64,000 nt of DNA from Heracleum sosnowskyi (GCA_030848705.1 CM061243.1:124193659-124257658), one strand, 5' to 3'; shown: positions 46,743 through 58,300, counted from the first letter of the stretch. The notes: generated from the letters alone by a model not told the origin. A program made the numbers and translations.

Positions 46743-47147
46743 TCATATTTCTAGTTCACAACTTGGATGTACCAGTCTTATGGGAAAATCCCTCGATTGG
46801 CTATTTCTACTTGTAATTATTCCCTCAGCTATAACAGATGACCTAAACCTCTTGCGCAATGGCATCTCTCCCTCAGGAACCTCCGACCTCACTCGGGGAG
46901 GGCCTGCCTCGTCAGATCCTATAGAAGGTCTGCCAATGTAAGGTACTATAGCCACAGTATCTCTCTGTCTACGCTCCTCTGCCTCCTCTCTCAGGCTCTG
47001 CTCATATCTCTCTCTGGCACTCGCACGACGTCTCTCCCTGAGATCATCGACAGCATACTCTGGAACCTCTACACCTGCTAGCTGTAAGTCTACAATCTCC
47101 TGCTCTGATAATCCTAGCCACTGGGGGTCCTGACTCGGCTCTCCCAT
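46743..47147 (-). pseudogene. Gag-leader-like ORF of the LARD-like element (134 aa)
   Basis: Starts MGEPSQDPQWLGLSEQEIVD about 125 bp inside the right LTR, where gag normally starts. It is rich in R/E (LRERRRASARERYEQSLREE) and has no zinc knuckle or capsid signature that I can recognise. Position suggests a truncated gag; function unproven. Confidence 0.45.
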
Positions 47148-47256
47148 CTCCGCTCCCTGCGATATACCACCCTTGAACTCGATGGGAGTTCACAATTTAT
47201 ATTATTACAGATACAATTATTATTATCACTTTTGTTCCTGAGCATTATGACTCTTA

Positions 47257-47268
47257 GCTCTGATACCA
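47257..47268 (-). other. Primer-binding site, initiator tRNA-Met
   Basis: TGGTATCAGAGC on the minus strand, two bases from the LTR boundary at 47271. Confidence 0.85.
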
Positions 47269-48751
47269 TCTGTGACGCCCCTAGATCCGGGGTCAAGGAT
47301 CCAGGTCATCACGATCCAATTTCCACTTATTATCAATAACACTCTGATTTTTTTTTTTTTTTATAATACTTACACAACTGACCCCTCACTAATACACTCA
47401 CACCAGTCATATGCTCAGAGAACAACATCCACAATATTAAAAGTTTAAAGTTAAACAATTATTACAAACCCAGAATCCTACTAAGTACATTGTTGAACAA
47501 TACTTCTACAGGAAGCATTTCAACAACCAAAAGTTTATTACACAACTTACCCACTTAATGTACATAAGTCTACCAACACCCGTTCGTTATCAGCTACCTC
47601 AGGGATAGTCGCCAGCACTCGCTCAAAAGGTCGTTTTCCCCTTACCCTCTTGCGAGGTGTAGTGCGCAGTATCGGCATTTGACCTAACTGTTATATACAT
47701 AAGTAGCAAGAGTGAGCTATAATAGCTCAGCAAGATAATATTGTAAACTAGAAATCAGAATTTTTAAACATGTATAAATATATATAACTAGAAACCAATT
47801 ATAGACCTTAGGAGGGAATAAAATTCTTATTTAATAACACATCATCCACTTACTATTATAAGAAAAGAAATCTAGAATAATATAAAATCAGTTTCTCTTC
47901 TAATACAAAATCATTCCATTATTCCGTCTCATTTTCCCTGTTCAGTATACCAATCTGAAATCATTATAAATTTCCTTTAAAGAAAATTCTGGGGATATCT
48001 GCTAACGCCAGATACGTAGGACGATGATCAGTCGCCTAACCGTATCTGCTCTCTGTTTTCTACTAGTAGAAGGAATGACAATCAACCCTGGAGGAAGGCT
48101 TCCCTGCTACATCCTCCCTCGGCAACTCTTGGGCCGGAATAAATATTGGGTACTGGACTGTGCCGCACACAGCCTCTTACGCTTTTGGTTGATGACAATC
48201 ATCCCTGGAGGAAGGCTTCCCTGCTACATCCTCCCTCGGCAACTCTTGGGCCGGAATAAATATTGAGTACTGGACTGTGCCGCACACAGCCTCTTACGCT
48301 TTTGGTTGCTATCCCCCTTTTTGTCAAATCATTTTTTTCCATTCACATATATCATATCCATATCCATTTATCATGTAATATCACCTTTTTAAAACCATAT
48401 GTCATAACATTTTGCTTATGACTCGTACATTTTCTCTGTATTCAATGAACTCCAATACATTCTTATATACATACATTATTCCATCTATTTTAAAAGTAAT
48501 AAAATAATCTTCAAATGAATATTCAAAATTAATATTCATTAAATAATCCCCAAATGAATATATATGATAATATTCTGAAAGTCAATATCCTCAAATGAAT
48601 ATAAATAATATTCTGTAAGTCGATAATCCTCAAATGAATATTAATAAATAATATTTTGTAAGTCGATAATCCTCAAATGAATATAAATAAATAATATTCT
48701 TAAAATGAATATTAATAAATAATATTCTTAACGTCAATAATCCTCAAATGA

Positions 48752-48756
48752 ATATA
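48752..48756. other. Copia target-site duplication, left copy (ATATA)
   Basis: ATATA here and at 61670-61674. The uninterrupted LTR copy reads AATGAATATAAATAATATTC, confirming the empty site. Confidence 0.92.
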
Positions 48757-49303
48757 TGTTAGGCCGAATACACAATATAATCAAATATGTATGAGAATAA
48801 CAATAATTAATAACACTGTTTATGAATCAATAAAACTGTAATCTTATTAACAGCTTCTCTCTTTATGATGTTAATGAATCATAAAGAGCTTCTAGGTTAC
48901 AAGAATAATATCTCAATGATCGCATCCCTTCTAGGGATAACCTATCTGTGTTTATATAGTACACAGCTACATACAATCCTTCTCTAATTGATATTCCTAC
49001 AAGTTAGCTATACAATTCATATCAATTAAGGATTGCTTCTTATCTTCTATCCTGTTTCCTTAGCTGTATCAATATATTCTGCTTCTTTCCATCTTCAGAA
49101 TGTATTGCTTCTAGAATCTTCAATTCTGCACCGACAGCTAATTCAACTATCACCTTGTCAGACTTTAAATAAACTCTGACCGGCTTCCTTTAAACTCTTC
49201 ACCCTATCAGAGTTTAACTAAACTCTGATCGGCTTCTGATAAACTCTTGTCAGTACCTGTTGCTTAAACACTGATAAACAAACATTAGCAATTATATCTA
49301 ACA
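48757..49303 (-). repeat. Copia 3' LTR (547 bp)
   Basis: Plus strand TGTTAGGCCG to ATCTAACA. I found one difference from the 5' LTR (TCTCTAATTG against TCTCTGATTG). It contains the 11-bp-arm hairpin at 49206-49229. Confidence 0.93.
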
Positions 49304-49315
49304 ATCTCCCCCAAC
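49304..49315 (-). other. Polypurine tract
   Basis: Minus-strand TTGGGGGAGAT directly adjoining the 3' LTR: the expected plus-strand primer position. Confidence 0.7.
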
Positions 49316-49467
49316 TTGTTCATAATAAAATGTACAAGTTAAACATATAATTGATGATGTCAAAACCTTTTAACAAATGCAGTGTTTAACATATAACAGA
49401 GTTTAATTTAAAAACAGAGTTTAAATTTGACTTAGAATAGAAAATATTAAAAACTTACAGTCAGACT

Positions 49468-52400
49468 TTATTTGATTTCTTGAATATCAGGCACTGTCCT
49501 GAGATAATCAATTAGAAGTCTTCTTTCAGCCTTTTCCAGCTCTTCAACCATGATTTCTTTCAGTTCCTTGAGTTCTGGATCAGATTCACCAGTCTGATAA
49601 ATAGCAGCTCTCAGAGAATAGATGGAATTCTTCCTCATCTCATTCCCTAGCTTAATAAAATGTGCTTTATCAGATTCTAGATTGAATTCTAAGACTTTAA
49701 CTCCCAGATCAGTCCTTAGTCTTGTACTGTTTCTCTTCATTTCTATAACATTTCCATAAGCATCTCTATACTTAGGAATGTATACCTTTGAAATTCCTCC
49801 TCCAAGCATCACCTTAGATCTTTGCATCTTTTGTCTGATAAATGTAGCAGCATTGTGAGTGTTTCTGTTTTTGACTTTTAACAAGTACAGAACATACTCC
49901 AATTCTTGATAAGATTTGAGATCTATATCAGACTCTGCAACTCTGTAAACTCTTCCATCATTCATAAAATACAACAGAAAATCTTTCTTCAAACCCTTGT
50001 GAAATATCAACTGAACAGAGTCTAGCATATCAAGATTCTCTTGAGTAATAGTGCCAGATACTGCCAATGATGATTGATCTCCAGATCTGTTGTTTATTCT
50101 CTTCTCCCTATGTGAACCTAAACCAGCTTTATCAAAAGTTTCTTTTCCAAGTACAGTCCTGGTTTGAGAAAAATCCACAGGTTGAAGTGTCAGAGCTTCA
50201 GATAGTACAGGTCTTCTAAAAATACCTTGGAGTTGTGGAGCTAGCTGAGTTTGCACAGCTTGAGCCTTGTCAGAGGCTGGCTTAACTTCAATAGTATCAT
50301 CAACTTGAGCAGCGTCAGAGGTTGATTTTGGTAATCTTGTTTCAACTTGAGCAATGTCAGAGGTTGAATATTCTTTCTCCTTCAGGTTAGGCTCTTCAAT
50401 CATTTTGCCTTTACCCTTATCAGAGTTTCTAATCATAGGCCTCCTGGTGTATTGTATACTCTGTTGAGTATTTTCTTTAATAATAATTCCAGTTTCTTTC
50501 TTTCTAGGAGCCTTGATTTCTTTCTTTTTGTATATCCCAGCTTCAAGATTCTTCCTGTGTTCTTCAGCAAGCATTTGCTCTTCAGCTTGGATATCTTCAA
50601 TTGTAACATCTTTTCCGTGTTCTGCTATAAATAATTTAGCAGCAACTTCTTCATCAGTGCTAGGCTTATCAATGTTTATCAAACTTTTGAGCCTTGAACC
50701 ACTGGCAGAAATTACTTTTCCCTTACCAGAGTTTGATCTTCTCTCAGAGTTTGATCTCGATCTTGATGGTCTTAAGCCTAAACTCTTTTCAGATTCACCT
50801 CCCTTGCTTCCACCATCATTACCATCATCCCTCCGTCTCAGAGCTTGAGTGTCTTTGCATTTGTCACTTGGTACACTCTCCCCCTTTTTGACATCATCAG
50901 AAAGTAGTACTGATGTCAGCAACTCCAGAGCATTAGAAATTGATGTTAGTTGAGCAGACATAGCAGTCTGATTCTCCTCAACTTTCGACAATCTAGAATT
51001 GAAAGTCTTTTGCTCTTTACACAAAGAGATGTATAGAGATTTGTCCTTCTGCTGTGTAAGCTCTCTTGTAGCTATATCATTCCTTAACCCTTCAATCATC
51101 TTATCAGAAACATCAAAACGATTGTTTAATGATTTGATTTGAACAACAGTTGCTTTGAAATGACTGAGAAGTTCAGGATTTGTAATCTCTTTAACAGAGT
51201 TAGCAGTTAAATCAGCAGCCCTTTGTGAAGTGAAAATACAATCTGCTGCCGTCCAGTTCTTGAAGTACATCTCTTGAAAATGTTCTTCAGTAGCCCTATT
51301 GAACTCTCTTTCTTCATCAGAGTTGGCTTGAATGTCAGATATGTGTGAAGGTGAATGAGCAGGACTAGCATTAACATTGTCATCCTCTCTTGCAATCTCT
51401 TCAGGAACATGTTCAGCAGTGATTTCATGTTCTAACTGTGCAGCTTCATCATTGACTTTCTCTGCAACAGTTTCAGGAATATCAGAGTTTGCTTTAGCAA
51501 TTTCCTCTGCTTCTCGCTGAACAATCTCAACAACTGATTGTTGTAGAGCTTCAAGAACAAGAGCATCTTCAGAGTTTGCAACAAACTCTGCTGCTACAGG
51601 AACATTCTCTGTTGCATCAGCAGGTACAGCAACAGCTTCTGTAGGATGATCAATTCTAATCTGATCAACTTCCTCACCTTTCTCAAAATCAAGAGAAATG
51701 ATTTCTGTGTGGGAAGCAATAGTTTCTACCAATTCTGTAGTAGCTTGATCAGCTTCTCTTACATTTTCTTCAAGATCAAAAATTCTGCTGTCAGAATGAG
51801 CAGCAGCTTCCTCAACTACATCATTAGCCTTTGATGTAGGAGCTTCTCTATCAAAATCCATTTCAATATCATCAGTATTTAGCTTGTCTTGATTGACAGC
51901 TTCTGGATTTGCAGCTTCCTCCTGAACAAAAGCTTCAGGAGCTTCATTTTCCTCAGGAACTTTGTTCATATTGGCAATAATATCACCAAAAAGTTGATTA
52001 GCAACTAATCTTCTCTTTCTCTGATGAAGATTTTCTTCATCAGCTTCAGTATCTGAGTCTGCAACAGAATCAGCAGCAACAGTCTTTGGTCGTTGGGCTC
52101 TCTTTTTCTTTATTCTTTTTCTCTGAGGCATAGCATCAACATTTGATACCTCAGCTTCAGGTTGTTGCAAGTTAGACTTAACTGCTCGAACTTTAGATCT
52201 CTTTGACCTCTGTGGTTGAGATACAGAAGGTCCAGCTTCAGTAGTTGAGACATTTTGCTGTTGTAAGTTGTCAAGAAATTGTTGCACAGATGCAGGTAAC
52301 ATTAAAGGACCAACTTCTCCTTTCTTGTTGTCCTTGTTGATAAGATCAGAGAATATACGTTTGTGCAATTTAAATGAAAGAATTACATCCTCATCTAAAA

Positions 52401-53061
52401 TCTCAACATCAGGGCAGCAATGATTGAATATCAATTGACAAAACCTAGAGAAGTAAACAACATTTCTATTCTCTAGCATTTTCTCACCAATATTAGTTAA
52501 AACTAATCTAGCAACATCAAATTGACTGCCATAGAGAAGAGAATACCCGATCTGTAAACTATCAGTGGGAATTGCATCCCAGTTTGTGCACTTTTTCCCG
52601 AACGCTCTTGTAATGCAGTCGAAAAAGAAACTCCATTCCTTTCTCAAGAGCGGTCGCTTCAATTGACCAATCTTTGTCAGTTGTCCAGAGTAACCTATTT
52701 CTCGCATCATTCTAACTAACTCAGAATCTCCAACAGCAACTGTGAACGAATTGAAATCTTCAAGACCCAAAGCATCACGAACAGTAGTAGGAGTAACAGC
52801 ATAGTCATTGTCCTCATATTGAAAAATGATAGATGGAGATCCAGACTCTCCTCCATTATCATAAACACCTGTCTGCCAAAAAGATTTGATTTGTGTTGCA
52901 GACAGCTTCGATGGTGCGGTGAGAGCAGTGCCAATATCAGAGTTTGACAAGAAACTCTGAATCAAATGAAACGCCTCCGGTGCGTTCTCATTTGCTACAG
53001 GAGCGGAGTAGTTATTTGGGACAAATTCTAATTCAGAAGCAATAAACGCTGTAGTTGCCAT
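49468..53061 (-). CDS. Copia third ORF (1197 aa), function unknown
   Basis: Begins MATTAFIASELEFVPNNYSA in a good start context (ACAAATGGC). Residues about 1-260 form a globular region (IKSFWQTGVYDN, VTPTTVRDALGL, KEWSFFFDCITRAFG) that resembles the N-terminal putative plant transposon protein domain found in extra ORFs of large plant retrotransposons. About 270-640 is acidic and low complexity, with basic RKRIKKKRAQRPK and HQRKRRL patches that could be nuclear signals. About 660-745 looks coiled-coil (LNNRFDVSDKMIEGL, SRLSKVEENQTAM). About 1010-1197 is a compact C-terminal domain (LRAAIYQTGESDPELKELKE) also present in the tandem-array family. No catalytic motif or membrane segment was seen, so an envelope role is not supported. 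It could be expressed from the promoter-like region upstream at 53062-53555. Confidence 0.75.
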   Translation of the reverse strand: MATTAFIASELEFVPNNYSAPVANENAPEAFHLIQSFLSNSDIGTALTAPSKLSATQIKSFWQTGVYDNGGESGSPSIIFQYEDNDYAVTPTTVRDALGLEDFNSFTVAVGDSELVRMMREIGYSGQLTKIGQLKRPLLRKEWSFFFDCITRAFGKKCTNWDAIPTDSLQIGYSLLYGSQFDVARLVLTNIGEKMLENRNVVYFSRFCQLIFNHCCPDVEILDEDVILSFKLHKRIFSDLINKDNKKGEVGPLMLPASVQQFLDNLQQQNVSTTEAGPSVSQPQRSKRSKVRAVKSNLQQPEAEVSNVDAMPQRKRIKKKRAQRPKTVAADSVADSDTEADEENLHQRKRRLVANQLFGDIIANMNKVPEENEAPEAFVQEEAANPEAVNQDKLNTDDIEMDFDREAPTSKANDVVEEAAAHSDSRIFDLEENVREADQATTELVETIASHTEIISLDFEKGEEVDQIRIDHPTEAVAVPADATENVPVAAEFVANSEDALVLEALQQSVVEIVQREAEEIAKANSDIPETVAEKVNDEAAQLEHEITAEHVPEEIAREDDNVNASPAHSPSHISDIQANSDEEREFNRATEEHFQEMYFKNWTAADCIFTSQRAADLTANSVKEITNPELLSHFKATVVQIKSLNNRFDVSDKMIEGLRNDIATRELTQQKDKSLYISLCKEQKTFNSRLSKVEENQTAMSAQLTSISNALELLTSVLLSDDVKKGESVPSDKCKDTQALRRRDDGNDGGSKGGESEKSLGLRPSRSRSNSERRSNSGKGKVISASGSRLKSLINIDKPSTDEEVAAKLFIAEHGKDVTIEDIQAEEQMLAEEHRKNLEAGIYKKKEIKAPRKKETGIIIKENTQQSIQYTRRPMIRNSDKGKGKMIEEPNLKEKEYSTSDIAQVETRLPKSTSDAAQVDDTIEVKPASDKAQAVQTQLAPQLQGIFRRPVLSEALTLQPVDFSQTRTVLGKETFDKAGLGSHREKRINNRSGDQSSLAVSGTITQENLDMLDSVQLIFHKGLKKDFLLYFMNDGRVYRVAESDIDLKSYQELEYVLYLLKVKNRNTHNAATFIRQKMQRSKVMLGGGISKVYIPKYRDAYGNVIEMKRNSTRLRTDLGVKVLEFNLESDKAHFIKLGNEMRKNSIYSLRAAIYQTGESDPELKELKEIMVEELEKAERRLLIDYLRTVPDIQEIK

Positions 53062-53555
53062 TTGTAAGATTTGAAAACAAAAAGTACTGGGCTTTGAAAG
53101 TGTTTGAGTGTTTGTGTGTGAGTAAAATGTTATGAGAAGATGAAATGCGTAAAAGATTGAATCGTGTGTATGTAGTGTATTAAATAATAACTGTAAAGAT
53201 TAGAAGTATGTTAGTGGGACAGATGTCAAACGTGAATACGCTGACAGCTGTATCTAACAACTTCCTATACACACGTGCAAACGTGGAGACACCTGTCATC
53301 ACATATAACACTCAAAATATTCGCTTAAAAGAAAAAAATCAATAATAATAAAATTATCAATTTAAATAATAAAGTACAAAGAACTCAACAGTCAAAATAA
53401 TAATGACTGTCTCGAAACTCCGCACCTTAGTATCCCAAGCGCTTCGAAAACCTTTCAATCTCCAAGAAAAACCTTTCAGATACCCTGTTTGAATGCTTTA
53501 AATACCAAAGCAATGTAACAACAGGCTTCATATCTTAAACTTACTATACACCAAA
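53062..53555. promoter_or_regulatory. Internal divergent promoter-like region
   Basis: 494 bp between two oppositely directed start codons. Plus side: TTTAAATA (53497-53504), about 50 bp before the ATG at 53556. Minus side: TTTAATA (53178-53184 region), about 120 bp before the ATG at 53061. A CACGTG G-box is at 53272-53277 with an ACGTGG nearby. Purely sequence-based; no LTR homology was noticed here. Confidence 0.45.
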
Positions 53556-53948
53556 ATGGCTGGAACTTTCGAATTCCTGGATGTGGAAGAGTTTTTGAAC
53601 ATGAACTGGCAGCAACAAGAAAACTATCTTATCGATGAGTTTCTTGTTCTCTCATTCTTGAATGATGAAGGCCTTATCGTAGATGATGAAATAGCCGAAG
53701 GGCCTTTCTCCAACCCTCATGTATACATCTTCCGTCCAGGACCATATGATGCACCAATCCTCGCAGATGAAGATGCCATGGAGATCTGCTTCATGCTTTT
53801 TCAACTGAGTTTCTTGTCGGGTTCAAAAGAAAACCTCTTCTTAGAATCCTGCAAGCTGCAAAGCAGAAAGAGATCCCGAGAAGATGATGATGATGATTCA
53901 TCATTAGGAGGATTTCAAGCTATCCCAAATGGTATAATGACCAGATGA
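53556..53948 (+). CDS. Antisense small ORF in the Copia element (130 aa), unknown
   Basis: Plus-strand ORF opposite in direction to every other gene of the element. The start is in near-ideal plant context (CCAAAATGGCT). Residues 1-60 have acidic amphipathic stretches (FEFLDVEEFLNM, ENYLIDEFLVLSFL). The middle has FSNPHVYIFRPGPYDAPILA. The C-terminus has a basic-acidic KLQSRKRSREDDDDD that looks like a nuclear-localisation cluster followed by an acid run. A TATA-like box precedes it. The opposite strand has no long ORF here, so it is not a coding shadow. I recognise no family. It could be a captured host fragment or an element regulator. Confidence 0.55.
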   Translation: MAGTFEFLDVEEFLNMNWQQQENYLIDEFLVLSFLNDEGLIVDDEIAEGPFSNPHVYIFRPGPYDAPILADEDAMEICFMLFQLSFLSGSKENLFLESCKLQSRKRSREDDDDDSSLGGFQAIPNGIMTR

Positions 53949-54714
53949 GCAACTGGGTAGCTATCTTCAGAAGTAGTAGAGCACAATAGCTTCTGGCTCT
54001 AGCTCTTCTGCTTCGATGTTGGATAGCATTCAAGTACTTGTCCTGGTTAAACAGATCTTCTCTTTTGTAACCATAGTGATTAGTATGTACCAGAAAGATT
54101 AGCTTAACATGAGTATGAATTTGTCTGAATGTAAATTTGAATCAATTAATGAAAAATTTGTTTCTTTACATTTCAGTATTATCAATATTGCATAGTAATT
54201 GGAAAGAAAAAAAACTTAAGCCAATTAACTAACATACTCAGCAGCAATACAAATCACAAACAGGACTTAATAAACATACTCAATAACATTGGTCAATCAC
54301 TATCAAACAAGCTCTATCTTTTCTCTGTTCAATCACACTTTTTCGAAAAACAAATGACTAATCCCAAAATCATAAACTGTCTGAAACAAGGAAATTATTT
54401 TAACCATCAGAGATTAAAATAAAGTAACCTCGGCGTATTTCACACAAAACATCAGTGTTTACCATTTGTCCTTCTTTGTCAATTAAACTCTTTTCTCAAT
54501 CTGTACAGTTGTGAAAATATGTGTGTGTAGTAGCAGAGTTTACCGAAATCAGTATTTAGACCATCTCAAAGTGCATAAAATCCACAATCTAAAGTAGTAA
54601 AAACTGGTTGCCTAAACTCTCATGTATAACATAAAATCTGATTTTATATCTAAACTCTGTATTACTGATATCCTTTCATTTGGATATGTCTTTTATTTTT
54701 CACCCCCTTTATTA

Positions 54715-54752
<38 letters not shown>

Positions 54753-55379
54753 TTATTTTTCCAGTAATCAGTGGTTGGCACTAGTCACCAAAAATCAAAG
54801 ATTTTAGCCCTTATTTCATACAATAAGTTCCTGGATCGTCCTAGGCACAACATGATCTCAAAGGAATTTGTGCTCTGTTTGGCATCTTTTGAATTTGAGG
54901 GTGAATTATTTGAAATTAATAATCAGAGTTTAGACTTTTTATCAGTAAATATAATTAACTTATGAGAGAAAATGCAAACAGCTAATACAGACTCAGTGTA
55001 TAGGATCAATAAACTAAGAGATGCTATAAATATTGAGACAGTATCATGCTGTGTTAGCTTACTGCACATTTTTGAGATCAGAGTCTATACAACTCTTAAG
55101 GATTCACAGTTACTTACTGAGAATTATGCTTCATACAAATTTCTTCATTGGTCCATATGTTTCAGACAAAATTACAATCAGAGTATAGCATTTAAACTGT
55201 AATTATCAGAGTATGACCAACAGAGTTTATCTTCAGAGTATGCTTTCAGAGTATGACTAACACTTCACAGAGTTTATCATCAGAGTTTAACATGCTGGTT
55301 CACATAACAGTTAACACATGCAAGGAATCATGAGCAACAAGAATTAAACATGTATAAATTTTGAGTCTGACCCGTATCT
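53949..55379. other. Copia spacer between pol and the antisense ORF
   Basis: Non-coding. It holds a run of about 31 T at 54719-54750 (poly-A on the element's sense strand) and, at 55180-55300, about seven CAGAGTwT words in roughly 110 bp. Short plus-strand frames at 54622-55202 lack features and are not called. Confidence 0.6.
54719..54750. repeat. Poly(T) tract
   Basis: An uninterrupted T run of about 31 on the plus strand, followed by ATTTATTTTT. On the element sense strand it is a poly(A), about 630 nt after the pol stop. Confidence 0.9.
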
Positions 55380-58300
55380 CTAGTCAGAACCAGAGATCAT
55401 TCCAAGTTCATTTACCAATCTTGTAAAAGTAGCTTCACTCAAAGGTTTGGTGAAGATATCTGCAAGTTGTTGGTCTGTAGACACAAAATGAAGCTCAATA
55501 TTCCCTTCTTCCACATGTTCTCTGATAAAATGATATCTTATGCTGATGTGCTTGGTCATGGAATGCTGTACTGGATTTCCTGTCATAGCAATAGCACTTT
55601 GGTTATCACAGAAAATAGGTATTCTAGAGTACCTTAATCCATAATCCAGCAATTGATTCTTCATCCATAAAATCTGTGCACAACAGCTACCAGCTGCTAT
55701 ATACTCTGCTTCAGCAGTGGATGTAGAAATTGATTTCTGTTTCTTACTGTACCAAGAAACCAATCTGTCACCTAAAAATTGACAGCTTCCACTTGTACTT
55801 TTTCTGTCTATCTTACAGCCTGCAAAATCTGCATCAGAGTAACCAATCAACTTAAACTCTGATTCTCTAGGATACCACAAACCCAAGGTTATGGTGCCTT
55901 TGAGATATTTGAAAATCCTTTTTACAGCTGTTAGATGAGGCTCTCTAGGATCTGCTTGAAATCTTGCACAAAGACATGTTGCATACATGATATCAGGTCT
56001 ACTTGCTGTAAGATACAGTAAAGACCCTATCATTCCTCTGTAGTTAGTCATATCTACTGAGGCTCCTGTGTCTTTGTCAAGCTTCGTTGCTGTAGCCATG
56101 GGAGTTGTTGCAGATGAACTATCAAGCATACCAAATTTCTTTAGAAGATTTCTGGTATACTTTGCTTGATTGATAAAAATCCCATCATCTGTTTGCTTGA
56201 CCTGTAAGCCTAGAAAATAACTAAGCTCTCCCATCATGCTCATTTGATACCTGGATTGCATAAGCTTTGCAAACTTCTTACAAAGTTTGTCATTAGTAGA
56301 TCCAAAAATAATATCATCTACATAAATTTGAACTAACAGCAAATCATCACCAGAATTGAAATAAAACAAGGTTTTATCAATTGTACCTCTTGTGAACCCA
56401 CTTTCTAAAAGAAATTGAGCAAGAGTTTCATACCATGCTCTCGGTGCTTGCTTTAGTCCATATAATGCCTTGTCAAGCCTGTAGACATAATCTGGATGCT
56501 TGGGATCTACAAATCCTGGTGGTTGTTCAACAAATACCTCTTCTTCAAGCTTCCCATTGAGAAAAGCACTTTTCACATCCATCTGAAAGACTTTAAACTT
56601 CTTGTGTGCAGCATAGGCCAGAAAAATCCTTATGGCCTCCAGTCTTGCAACTGGAGCAAAGGTTTCATCATAGTCAATTCCTTCCTGTTGTGAATAACCT
56701 TTTGCCACAAGTCTAGCCTTATTCCTTGTAATCACACCATCACTGTCAGTCTTGTTTCTAAAAACCCACTTTGTACCTACAATTGATCTGTTCTTTGGTC
56801 TAGGTACAAGTGTCCAGACTTCATTTCTTTCAAATTCATTTAACTCTTCTTGCATTGCTGTAATCCAATTTGCATCTTGAAGAGCTTCCTCCACTTTCTT
56901 TGGTTCAGTTTGAGACAAGAAAGCATGATACAGACACTCATTATTTGTTGCACTTCTGGTTCTTATACCAGCATCAGGATCTCCAATTATGAGATCAGGT
57001 GTGTGTGCCTGTGTCCACTTTCTTGCTGATGGTAAGTGGTTTCTTGCATCATTGTTGGATCCTCCCCCTTGATCCATGCTCTCCTGATTCATATGTTGAC
57101 TTTCTACATTCTCTGAGGCTCCCCCTGAATTTGATGACTCAGAGTTTGAATTGTCAGAGTTTGAATCAGTTTCCTCAACTGACTCACTTGCTGTGTCATG
57201 TTGAGCTTCTTCACGCTCCCCCTCAACTGGTTCTCTATTTTGTTCAATTTGAGAATTATCAGTTTCTCCAGTATTTACCAGTAGAGGTTCAGAGTATGCT
57301 TCGTCAGAGTTTGTCAACCCTGCTTCATCAGAGTTTATATCATCAGAGAATAGATCTTCGTTTTCAAAACGTAGTTGATCATATCCATCCTTGTCTTCAA
57401 GTCCAATTATTTTCTTGTCATCAAATGACACATGTATGGATTCCATGATCACTTTAGTTCTTAGATTGTAAACTCTGAATGCTTTTGTTGACAGTGGATA
57501 GCCAACAAAAATTCCTTCATCAGCTTTTAACTCGAACTTTGTCAACTGTTCAGGATGAGTCTTCAACACAAAGCATTTGCATCCAAATATATGAAAATAT
57601 TTCAAATTTGGCTTCTTATTTTTCACCATCTCATATGGTGTTTTCCCATGCTTGTTGATCAGTGTAGCATTTTGAGTAAAACAAGCAGTTTGAACAGCTT
57701 CTGCCCAGAAGTATGTTGGTAATTTTGCTTCTTCAAGCATAGTTCTGGCTGCTTCAATTAAAGTTCTGTTCTTTCTTTCAACTACACCATTTTGCTGTGG
57801 AGTGCCAGGTGCAGAAAATTCTTGTTTCACCCCTCTTTCCTTGCAGAAAGCTTCCATGAATGAATTTCTGAATTCAGTTCCATTATCACTCCTTATTATT
57901 TTGACTTTGTGCTGTGATCCTTTGTCCAGTAGATTTACATGATCCATTAGAATTTGAGCAGTTTCATCCTTCTTTGACAAGAAATACACCCATGTATATC
58001 TAGTATATTCATCAACAATTACTAAAGCATATTTCTTTCTGCCCATTGACATTATATTCACTGGTCCAAAGAGATCAACATATAGAAGATGATAAGGTTC
58101 CACCACTGAAGATTCAGACTTGCTTTTGAAAGATGACTTCCTTTGTTTGGCCTTTTGACAGGAATCACATAGGCCATTTAGACTGAGTGTTGATTTTGGG
58201 AGTCCTCTTACAAGATCCTTTCTTATCAGCTCATTAATGTTGTTCAAATTGAGATGAGAGAGCTTTTTATGCCAATTCCAACTCTCTTCATTTGACATTC

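Larger units (their letters stand above)
45520..47270 (-). mobile_element. Internal region of the LARD-like element
   Basis: A CT-rich TTCTTCCCCCCTT at 45520 is the polypurine tract on the minus strand. At about 45899-45963 the minus strand reads YDYEIHYHPGKANVVADTLN, the Ty3 RNase H C-terminal signature. Surrounding sequence contains further worn pol pieces without a frame. The primer-binding site is at 47257-47268. Confidence 0.75.

Noticed and set aside
49468..53061. ORF3 as an envelope gene
   Set aside because: No signal peptide, membrane segment or coiled-coil/fusion arrangement is visible; the label would rest only on position after pol.
54622..55202. Three short plus-strand ORFs in the Copia spacer
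   Set aside because: They cross the poly(T) run or AT-rich sequence and lack start context or family features.
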